Shown here in pieces: positions 1-4,559 of a stretch of 5,622 nt of DNA (position 1 is the first letter of the stretch; the number at the start of each line of letters is the position of its first letter). The stretch covers positions 1 through 5,622 of the forward strand of contig JAQTVS010000204.1 of assembly GCA_028706735.1 (NCBI GenBank), written 5' to 3'. The position numbers and the translations under genes were made by a program. The notes beneath the pieces are model-generated. The model saw nothing but the letters and a program-made list of their open reading frames with translations, did no database searches and was not told where the DNA came from. The stretch comes from Thiomonas sp. (lineage in GTDB: Bacteria; Pseudomonadota; Gammaproteobacteria; Burkholderiales; Burkholderiaceae_C).

Positions 1-95
1 TCGCCCAGCACTTCCGCAGGGCGGCCGGGGCTGTTGTAGTTGGACGCCATCACCACGCCATACGCGCCACTGGACAGCACCGCGAGCAGGTCGCC
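1..95 (-). pseudogene. lysA: lysA C-terminal remnant beyond the in-frame stop
   Basis: Reading on past the TAA at 98-96 in the same frame gives 31 more codons with no further stop. They include GDLLAV, SSGAYGVVMASNYNS and GRPAEVLG. These are the standard last strands of diaminopimelate decarboxylase, including the GAYG tyrosine and the NYNxxxRPAEV segment. Because frame and family sequence are continuous on both sides of the stop, no frameshift or insertion is needed. One substitution at position 98 (GAA or CAA to TAA on the coding strand) explains it. The fragment runs off the left edge, so its true end is not visible. I see no good reinitiation site: the only ATG here lies inside the conserved VVMAS strand. 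It is either a real null allele or a base-call error. Confidence 0.85.
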
Positions 96-1217
96 TTATT
101 CCAACGCCAGGGCGCGGTCGCGCGCCAGCCAGTCGGCGGATTCGCAGACCGGGCCAACGATGTCGTACTTCAGCGCCGGGGCTGCGCGGACTTCCGCGGG
201 GGCCACGACTTGCTCGGCTTCATAAAGCGCGGGGCGGATCAGATCATTCATGCCGGCGTCGACCACTGCGAAATGCTTGGCAGGCGTGGACTTGAGGTAC
301 AGGGTGCGCGTGAGCAGCACACCGGCATTGCCGACGATGGAGCGGCCCGGCTCCACCATTACGGTGCGATGGCCGAAACCGCGCGCCGCAATGCGCGCCA
401 GCAGTGGGGCCAGCCAGTCCTGTGGCGTGGGCGGGGTCTCGTGGTTGTAACGGATGCCGAGCCCGCCGCCCAGGTCGATGTGCGCAATTTGCGCGCCTTT
501 GTGCTCCAGTGACTCCACCAGATCGAGCACCTTGTCGAGCGCGTCCAGATACGGTTCGACCGAGGTGATTTGCGAACCGATGTGGCTGGCGATGCCGATC
601 AGTTGCACATGCGGCAGCAGCGCGGTTTGCAGCGCCAGCGCAACCGCCTGCTCCTGGGCGATGCCGAACTTGTTGGTCTTCAGCCCGGTGGAAATATAAG
701 GGTGCGTTCCGGCGTCCACGTCCGGGTTGACGCGCAGCGCCACCCGGGCGACCTTGCCCGCCTCTTGCGCCACACGGTTGAGCACGGTCAGTTCGTTGGG
801 CGACTCCAGATTGAAGCACTCCACACCGGCATCAAGCGCCAGGCGCATGTCCGCCGCAGTCTTGCCCACACCGGAGAACACCACCTTGCCCGCTTCGCCA
901 CCAGCGGCGAGCACGCGTTGCAATTCACCGCCGGAGACGATGTCGAAGCCCCAGCCCAGGCGCGCCAGAACTTGCAGCACGGCCAGGGTGGAATTGGCTT
1001 TCACCGCATAGCGCAGTGCCACCCGTACCGGGCTGCGGGAGGCCGCGTCCATGTATTGCTGTGCAGCCTGCTCGATGGCGGCGCGCGAGTACACATAAGT
1101 CGGTGTGTCGAACGTTTCGGCAATCGACGTTGCGCTCACCTGTTCGATGTGCAGGCAGGTCTGGATGTAGGCAATTTGCGGATTGCCTGGCAGCGTGGGG
1201 AGCGTCAGAATTTTCAT
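96..1217 (-). CDS. lysA: Diaminopimelate decarboxylase, truncated by an internal stop
   Basis: LysA is a PLP-dependent fold-III decarboxylase that converts meso-diaminopimelate to L-lysine in the cytoplasm, the last step of lysine synthesis. Seen: 373 codons from ATG at 1217 to TAA at 98-96. The alanine-racemase-like barrel has the PLP lysine K73 in YAVKANS, HIGSQ at 212-216, the glycine-rich loop LGGGLGI near 249-255, EPGRS at 289-293 (phosphate and substrate binding) and the catalytic cysteine C358 in GPVCES. The family is usually about 415-420 residues. The stop falls just after RDRALALE, and the frame continues beyond it with conserved LysA sequence, so this is a nonsense interruption rather than a natural end. 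The missing C-terminus includes the GAYG tyrosine that contacts PLP in the family, so the truncated product is probably inactive (inference). I chose the start at 1217 because it gives a normal N-terminus (LPGNPQIAY...) and sits 25 bp after lptM. No clear Shine-Dalgarno precedes it. Further in-frame codons upstream run into lptM sequence in another frame. Confidence 0.93.
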   Translation of the reverse strand: MKILTLPTLPGNPQIAYIQTCLHIEQVSATSIAETFDTPTYVYSRAAIEQAAQQYMDAASRSPVRVALRYAVKANSTLAVLQVLARLGWGFDIVSGGELQRVLAAGGEAGKVVFSGVGKTAADMRLALDAGVECFNLESPNELTVLNRVAQEAGKVARVALRVNPDVDAGTHPYISTGLKTNKFGIAQEQAVALALQTALLPHVQLIGIASHIGSQITSVEPYLDALDKVLDLVESLEHKGAQIAHIDLGGGLGIRYNHETPPTPQDWLAPLLARIAARGFGHRTVMVEPGRSIVGNAGVLLTRTLYLKSTPAKHFAVVDAGMNDLIRPALYEAEQVVAPAEVRAAPALKYDIVGPVCESADWLARDRALALE

Positions 1218-1242
1218 CGGGCAGACAGGGAAAGGCGGGACA

Positions 1243-1410
1243 TCAGTGGGGGGCGGCGGAGGCCGCCTGCGCAGGTAGAGGCGCGACGGGCGCTGGCAAA
1301 TACAGCGGGCCGGTCTGGCCGCAGCCGCCGAGCAAAGCAATCACGCCCATCAAGGCAATCAGGCGCATGCGAGCACGCGAAAAACCAGGTCGATTAAGCT
1401 GTGTCTTCAT
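1243..1410 (-). CDS. lptM: LptM-type LPS translocon lipoprotein (YifL family)
   Basis: A 55-residue small lipoprotein. Seen: a basic n-region (KTQLNRPGFSRARMR), a hydrophobic stretch LIALMGVIALL and a lipobox LGGC with the lipidated cysteine at C30. Then comes the family signature CGQTGPLYLP, followed by a short Pro/Ala-rich tail ending in H-stop. The CGxxGPLYxP motif directly after the lipid cysteine marks the YifL/LptM family. In E. coli, LptM is an outer-membrane lipoprotein that associates with LptD/LptE at the BAM complex and helps native LptD disulfide formation. Transfer of that role here is by family. It lies 25 bp upstream of lysA on the same strand, as lptM-lysA does in many proteobacteria, so the two are probably cotranscribed. 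The start is uncertain: ATG at 1410 gives a 29-residue signal peptide and ATG at 1368 (MRLIALMG...) gives a compact 15-residue one. Neither has a good Shine-Dalgarno. Confidence 0.9.
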   Translation of the reverse strand: MKTQLNRPGFSRARMRLIALMGVIALLGGCGQTGPLYLPAPVAPLPAQAASAAPH

Positions 1411-1435
1411 TGAAAATCAGTGTATCAGCCGCTCC
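1411..1435. other. 25 bp divergent gap between lptM and cyaY
   Basis: Only 25 bp separate the two divergent start codons (67 bp if lptM starts at 1368). Neither gene has a recognisable Shine-Dalgarno in this stretch. The minus strand carries TACACT at 1424-1419, a weak -10 match, but no convincing -35 at the right distance. Any promoters for lptM-lysA and cyaY must therefore overlap the opposite gene's coding sequence, or the mRNAs must be nearly leaderless. Confidence 0.4.
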
Positions 1436-1762
1436 ATGTCCGACACCCTCGACGATACCCGTTACCTGCAGATCGCCGAACAGGCGATGGCTGCGATCGA
1501 AACCGCCGCCGACGCCGCCGATCTCGACTCCAAGCGCGATGGCGCCGTGCTGCGCTTGGAACTTGAAAGTGGCGATCAGGTCATCGTCAACCTGCAGCAG
1601 CCCACGCACCAGCTTTGGCTGGCCTCACGCGCCGGGGCGCACCACTTTGTGTGGAGCGGCAGCCACTGGTGCGATACCCGCACCGGGGAAACACTGGGCG
1701 CGGCGCTGTATCGCGTGATGGAGACGCTGGACGCACCGCCGTTTCACCTTCCCAGCCTGTGA
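1436..1762 (+). CDS. cyaY: Frataxin-like iron-sulfur assembly protein CyaY
   Basis: A 108-residue cytoplasmic frataxin, the usual size for bacterial CyaY (about 106). CyaY binds iron through acidic residues and modulates the IscS/IscU iron-sulfur cluster machinery, in E. coli as an iron-dependent brake on IscS. Seen: an acidic N-terminal helix with D4, D6, D7, E15, E22, D26, D29 and D31. Then strands containing AVLRLELESGDQVIVN, the family signature VNLQQPTHQLWLAS at 51-64, HHFVW, W78, and GETL at 84-87 before the final helix. ATG at 1436 gives the standard N-terminus MSDTLDDTRYLQIAEQAM. No clear Shine-Dalgarno precedes it. It is transcribed away from lptM-lysA and converges on mrcA, with 30 bp between the stop codons, so it is probably monocistronic. 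Nothing looks damaged. Confidence 0.95.
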   Translation: MSDTLDDTRYLQIAEQAMAAIETAADAADLDSKRDGAVLRLELESGDQVIVNLQQPTHQLWLASRAGAHHFVWSGSHWCDTRTGETLGAALYRVMETLDAPPFHLPSL

Positions 1763-1772
1763 CGGAAGGGGA

Positions 1773-1787
1773 GGGCAAGAGATGCCC
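1773..1787. terminator. Weak hairpin between the convergent cyaY and mrcA stops
   Basis: GGGCA (1773-1777), loop AGAGA and TGCCC (1783-1787) form a perfect 5 bp stem in the 30 bp between the convergent stop codons. The placement fits a bidirectional terminator. However, neither side is followed by a T-run, so it does not meet the intrinsic-terminator pattern and may be chance. Confidence 0.2.
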
Positions 1788-1792
1788 CGGCG

Positions 1793-4159
1793 TCAATTCC
1801 CCCCTTTGAACAGGTCGAGGATGGAGTTGCGCTCATCTGGCGTGACGTCTGGCACCGGCGAGGGATCGCTCAGTCCCAGGCTGCGCACCCCAGAGCCATC
1901 GGCGAAATTGCTATAGACCGGCTCGCCGTTTTCCACCACGATGCCCGGCGGTTGCGCATAGCTGGCCACAGGAACCCCCTGCAGGGCGGTTTGCATGTAG
2001 CGGATCCAGATGGGCAGGGCCAGCGCGCCGCCGGTTTCCTTGCTGCCGAGTTTTTTCGGCGTGTCGTAGCCCACCCAGGAAACGCCCACCAGGCTGGGCT
2101 GGAAACCGCAGAACCAGGCATCCAGAAAGTCGTTGGTTGTCCCCGTCTTGCCGTACAGGTCAGGGCGCTTGAGCGTGGCCTGCGCCCGTGCTGCGGTGCC
2201 GGTGCGCGTGACTTCCTGCAGCAGGCTGTCCATCACATAGGCGTTGCGTGGCGAGATGACGCGCAGCTTTTCATCCCCTGCCTGCTGCGGTTTGTCCTGG
2301 AACAACACCTGTCCTTGAGCGTCCGTGATTTTGCTGACGAGGTAGGGCTTGAGCAGGTAGCCGCCGTTGGCAAACACGCTGTAGGCCCGCGCCATTTGCA
2401 GGGGAGTGACCGTGCCCGCCCCCAGCGCCAGGGTGAGGTAGGGCGGCTGGCGGCTGGCCTCGAAGCCAAAGCGCGCGCTCCAGGTTTGCGCAAATTTCGG
2501 GCCGATGTGGTCGAGCACGCGGATGGCGACCATATTCTTCGATTGCGCCACCGCACGCCGCAGGCTGATCGGCCCCTCATATTTGCCGTCGTAGTTTTTC
2601 GGCTCCCACGATTCGCCGCCGGTTTGCGCCGCAGAAAAAAACAACGGTGCGTCATTCACCACGGTCAGCGGCGTGATGCCTTGTTCCAGCGCGGCGGAAT
2701 AGATGAAGGGTTTGAAGCTCGAACCCGGCTGCCGCCAGGCCTGCGTGGCGTGGTTGAACTTGTTGCGGGCGAAATCCATGCCGCCCACCAAGGCGATGAT
2801 GGCGCCATTGTCCGGGTTCATTGACACAAAAGCCGACTGCACCTGCGGCAACTGCGTGATGACCCATTGATCCTTGCCGTCAGCCGCCAGCCAGACCACC
2901 GCGCCAGCGCGCAGCTTGACCGCAGGCTGGGCCTTGTCTGACAGCCCGAGCGCCCGCACCTGGCGCAGCCCGGCGCCGGAGATGGAGGCAATCTGCCCGG
3001 CGCCCGTCATCACTTTCACCAGAGTGGGGGAGGCGCTGAGCACCACGCTGCACTGCATGCCGTCGGCGGGGGTGCGGTCGGCGCAGGCCTGCTCGATCGC
3101 ATCGGGAATGGCGCCGACCGCGCTGGGCAACTCGATGAACGCATCCGGCCCGCGATAAGGCTGCCGCAGCTCATACGACAGCACGCCAGCCTGCACCGCC
3201 TTCCACGCGGCGAACTGGTCGCGGGCGCGGATGGTGGTATAGACATTCAGCCCGCGGGTGTAGGCGGCCTCCTGATAGCGGTCGAACACCATCTGCCGCA
3301 CAGTTTCCGTGATGTAGCCCGCATGGATGTCCTGGTCGGGCTGCGCGGTGCGCAGCGCAAGAGGTTCGTCCCGCGCCTGCTGCGCCTGTGTCGGACTGAT
3401 CCAGCCGAGTTGCTGCAGGCGCGTCAAAACATGCAATTGGCGCTGGCGTGCGCGCTGCGGGTTGCTGATGGGGTTGTAAGCCGAGGGCGCTTTGGGCAGG
3501 CCTGCCAGCATGGCCATCTGCGCGAGCGACAACTGATCCAGCGGCTTGCCGAAATACGCCTGGGACGCAGCGCCGAATCCATAGGCTTTGCGCCCCAGGA
3601 AAATCTGGTTCATGTAGAGCTGCAGGATTTGGTCCTTGCTCATCTGCTGCTCGATTTTCAGCGCCAGCAGCACCTCGAACAGCTTGCGGGTGAAGGTCTT
3701 TTCGCGCGACAGGTAGAAGTTGCGCGCTACCTGCATGGTGATGGTCGACGCCCCCTGGCTGCGTGAGCGCTCCAGATTCGCCAGCAAGGCGCGGGCGACG
3801 CCCTGCCAGTCGATGCCGCCATGCTGATAAAAGCGGTCGTCCTCAGTGGCGAGCACCGCTTTCTTCATCAGATCGGGGATCTGCTCGATCGGGACAAACA
3901 CCCTGCGTTCCTCGCCAAACTCTCCAAGCAGCAGCCCATCGGCCGAATAGACCCGCAGCGGCAGCTGGGGCTGGTAGTTTTGCAGCTCCGAAATGTCGGG
4001 CAGACGCGGCCAACTGAAGGCCAGCACCAGACCCACAGTGAGCGCAGCGGCCAGCAACAACCCGACTGCGGCAACCGCGAGGCCGATCAGGGCGCGCCAC
4101 CACCAAGGCATGCGCGCGCGCGGCGCTGAGGGCGGGGGAGAAGCGGAGGATGTGCTCAT
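1793..4159 (-). CDS. mrcA: Penicillin-binding protein 1A, bifunctional class A PBP
   Basis: A 788-residue inner-membrane enzyme that polymerises lipid II into glycan strands and crosslinks the peptides in the periplasm. Seen, numbering from ATG at 4159: a Pro/Ser/Arg-rich cytoplasmic tail, then one membrane segment at about 23-48. The GT51 glycosyltransferase has TEDDRFYQHGG with catalytic E106, GASTITMQVARN at 136-147, RKLFEVLLALKIE at 158-170 and KDQILQLYMNQIFLG at 175-189. An OB-like insert typical of PBP1A lies at about 310-430. The transpeptidase has SxxK at S480-K483 (PGSSFKPF), SKN at 540-542 and KTG at 671-673 (GKTGTTND). All catalytic residues are present and the length is normal. 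The frame stays open upstream to a TTG at 4213, but those 18 codons (RRLCAAAARRRICPPDF) do not look like a PBP N-terminus and the TTG has no ribosome site. ATG at 4159 lacks a good one too, and ATG at 4111 (MPWWWRAL) is a possible shorter start. It diverges from pilM across 387 bp and is probably transcribed from the TATAAT at 4288-4283. Confidence 0.96.
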   Translation of the reverse strand: MSTSSASPPPSAPRARMPWWWRALIGLAVAAVGLLLAAALTVGLVLAFSWPRLPDISELQNYQPQLPLRVYSADGLLLGEFGEERRVFVPIEQIPDLMKKAVLATEDDRFYQHGGIDWQGVARALLANLERSRSQGASTITMQVARNFYLSREKTFTRKLFEVLLALKIEQQMSKDQILQLYMNQIFLGRKAYGFGAASQAYFGKPLDQLSLAQMAMLAGLPKAPSAYNPISNPQRARQRQLHVLTRLQQLGWISPTQAQQARDEPLALRTAQPDQDIHAGYITETVRQMVFDRYQEAAYTRGLNVYTTIRARDQFAAWKAVQAGVLSYELRQPYRGPDAFIELPSAVGAIPDAIEQACADRTPADGMQCSVVLSASPTLVKVMTGAGQIASISGAGLRQVRALGLSDKAQPAVKLRAGAVVWLAADGKDQWVITQLPQVQSAFVSMNPDNGAIIALVGGMDFARNKFNHATQAWRQPGSSFKPFIYSAALEQGITPLTVVNDAPLFFSAAQTGGESWEPKNYDGKYEGPISLRRAVAQSKNMVAIRVLDHIGPKFAQTWSARFGFEASRQPPYLTLALGAGTVTPLQMARAYSVFANGGYLLKPYLVSKITDAQGQVLFQDKPQQAGDEKLRVISPRNAYVMDSLLQEVTRTGTAARAQATLKRPDLYGKTGTTNDFLDAWFCGFQPSLVGVSWVGYDTPKKLGSKETGGALALPIWIRYMQTALQGVPVASYAQPPGIVVENGEPVYSNFADGSGVRSLGLSDPSPVPDVTPDERNSILDLFKGGN

Positions 4160-4191
4160 GAAGTCAGGTGGACAGATGCGCCGACGGGCCG

Positions 4192-4234
4192 CTGCGGCGC
4201 AGAGCCGACGCAATCAGAAAGGAGCCCGCCGCAG
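4192..4234. repeat. 8 bp inverted repeat in the mrcA leader
   Basis: CTGCGGCG (4192-4199) and CGCCGCAG (4227-4234) are perfect reverse complements separated by 27 bp. In an mrcA transcript starting near 4276 they would form a GC-rich stem about 30-70 nt before the start codon. The neighbourhood is GC-rich, so chance is a real alternative. There is no T-run on either side, so it is not an intrinsic terminator. Confidence 0.3.
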
Positions 4235-4282
4235 TTCCGGCGCCAGGGCGTCATGATGGTACGGCGAGAAATTTTGTTGCAA

Positions 4283-4288
4283 ATTATA
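4283..4288 (-). promoter_or_regulatory. Candidate -10 box for mrcA
   Basis: The minus strand reads TATAAT at 4288-4283, a perfect sigma-70 -10 hexamer in an A+T-rich patch. It would start transcription near 4276 and give mrcA a leader of about 117 nt. The -35 is poor: TTACGG at 4312-4307, with an 18 bp spacer, matches only the first two bases of TTGACA. That could mean an activator-dependent or weak promoter, or no promoter at all. The plus strand also reads TATAAA at 4285-4290, but no -35 lies upstream of it. Confidence 0.4.
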
Positions 4289-4299
4289 AAAAACCGCGC

Positions 4300-4324
4300 T
4301 CTTGTGCCGTAAGAATGCACAAGA
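4300..4324. promoter_or_regulatory. Operator-like dyad, 8+8 bp perfect inverted repeat
   Basis: TCTTGTGC (4300-4307), a 9 bp spacer and GCACAAGA (4317-4324) form a perfect inverted repeat of 8 bp arms with half-site centres 17 bp apart. The size and symmetry fit a dimeric regulator's operator. It covers the -35 position of the candidate mrcA promoter, so a bound protein could block or activate it. As RNA it could also form an 8 bp hairpin with a 9 nt loop, in a transcript read toward pilM. I do not recognise the motif as the site of a named regulator. Confidence 0.45.
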
Positions 4325-4328
4325 CACA

Positions 4329-4368
4329 TTGCAAAAGGCGTCGTGGGAGTTTTGCAACGCTTTTGCAC
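4329..4368. repeat. TTGCAAAA/TTTTGCAA inverted repeat with a third half-site
   Basis: TTGCAAAA (4329-4336) and TTTTGCAA (4350-4357) are perfect reverse complements with a 13 bp spacer, so the half-site centres are 21 bp apart, two helical turns. A third copy in the second orientation, TTTTGCAC (4361-4368), follows 11 bp after the second. The first arm plus its flank (GCAAAAGGCG) could instead pair with CGCTTTTGC at 4358-4366 with one bulged base, so two alternative stems share one arm. It may be a regulator-binding cluster or a structured leader; the function is not known. Confidence 0.4.
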
Positions 4369-4427
4369 CAAGCCGGGGTTTACACGTTATTGAATCAAGG
4401 ACTTGTTGTTAGGATCGAAGGAAAAAT

Positions 4428-4559
4428 ATGCATTCGCAGCACAAACAATCCGTAGCGCGAACGGGGGCCAGCACGCATTTCGATGCGCCAAAAAGCTGGC
4501 ACTCGATTCTGCGCACAATGTTGCAAATCCAATCGGGGGGTCTTCAGTGGCCACATTAG
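4428..4559 (+). CDS. Putative 43-residue leader ORF overlapping pilM
   Basis: This is not a recognised family. ATG at 4428 is preceded by GAAGGA (4417-4422) with 5 nt spacing, the best Shine-Dalgarno seen in the window. The ORF runs 43 codons to TAG at 4557-4559. The product starts MHSQHKQSVARTGAS and ends LQWPH; it is polar and rich in His, Ser and Gln, with no signal peptide, membrane segment or known domain. It overlaps the pilM GTG start (4547) by 13 nt in a different frame, the arrangement expected for translational coupling. Roughly 60% of its codons end in G or C, which looks lower than in pilM. This suggests it is not a long-conserved protein, and any role may lie in its translation rather than its product. 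Alternatively the ATG and ribosome site are fortuitous. Its length is short enough to arise by chance. Confidence 0.3.
   Translation: MHSQHKQSVARTGASTHFDAPKSWHSILRTMLQIQSGGLQWPH
4467..4500 (+). promoter_or_regulatory. Nested stem-loop in the pilM leader
   Basis: The outer stem is GCCAGC (4467-4472) with GCTGGC (4495-4500). The inner stem is CGCAT (4474-4478) with ATGCG (4483-4487), closed on a TTCG tetraloop. The internal loop is 1 nt on the left and 7 nt (CCAAAAA) on the right. It ends 46 nt before the pilM GTG and lies wholly inside the short leader ORF, so ribosomes reading that ORF would open it. There is no T-run after it, so it is not an intrinsic terminator. Confidence 0.35.
4535..4540 (+). 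promoter_or_regulatory. Weak G-run ribosome site deciding the pilM start
   Basis: A run of six G (4535-4540) ends 6 nt before the GTG at 4547. It is a poor but usable match to the anti-Shine-Dalgarno and is the only one near this start. With the GTG start codon it predicts weak independent initiation, which is consistent with coupling to the upstream ORF. Confidence 0.4.

Larger units (their letters stand above)
4160..4546. other. Divergent mrcA/pilM intergenic control region
   Basis: This is the only gap above 300 bp in the window. The mrcA-proximal part (about 4160-4255) is GC-rich and would be the mrcA 5' leader; it contains an inverted repeat at 4192-4234. The middle (about 4260-4410) is clearly richer in A+T than the surrounding genes and holds the minus-strand TATAAT and two perfect dyads. 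TTGCAA occurs at 4277, 4329, 4352 and 4521, with TTGCAC at 4363. The pilM-proximal part holds a short ORF with a good ribosome site (4428-4559) and a nested stem-loop (4467-4500). I could not find a convincing sigma-70 promoter for pilM. The fragments TTTACA (4379-4384) and TTGCAC (4363-4368) resemble -35 boxes but lack a good -10 partner. Confidence 0.7.

Noticed and set aside
570..1397. Long plus-strand open frame opposite lysA and lptM
   Set aside because: It is antisense to well-identified genes, shows no family resemblance, and is rich in Arg and His as expected for a GC-rich shadow frame.
1419..1424. TACACT on the minus strand as a -10 box for lptM-lysA
   Set aside because: No -35-like hexamer lies 16-18 bp upstream (GGTGTC and neighbours), and the start would fall almost on the lptM ATG.
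1773..1787. Intrinsic bidirectional terminator between cyaY and mrcA as a firm call
   Set aside because: The stem is only 5 bp and no T-run follows on either strand, so it is listed only as a low-confidence feature.
1952..2824. 290-codon plus-strand open frame opposite mrcA
   Set aside because: It lies antisense to the PBP1A transpeptidase domain, whose motifs are all intact. The translation has no recognisable domain.
4160..4213. N-terminal extension of PBP1A to a TTG at 4213
   Set aside because: The added residues (RRLCAAAARRRICPPDF) do not resemble a class A PBP tail, the TTG has no ribosome site, and ATG at 4159 gives a normal length.
4168..4455. 95-codon plus-strand open frame in the mrcA/pilM gap
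   Set aside because: It starts inside the probable mrcA leader, has no ribosome site, crosses both dyads and the TATAAT, and its composition follows the non-coding DNA.
4497..4512. Possible sigma-54 promoter for pilM: TGGCACT followed by TCTGC
   Set aside because: The GG and GC elements are separated by 11 bp instead of the required 10, and the -12 part is a poor match. A GG-N10-GC pair at 4463-4476 has the right spacing but lacks the rest of the consensus.
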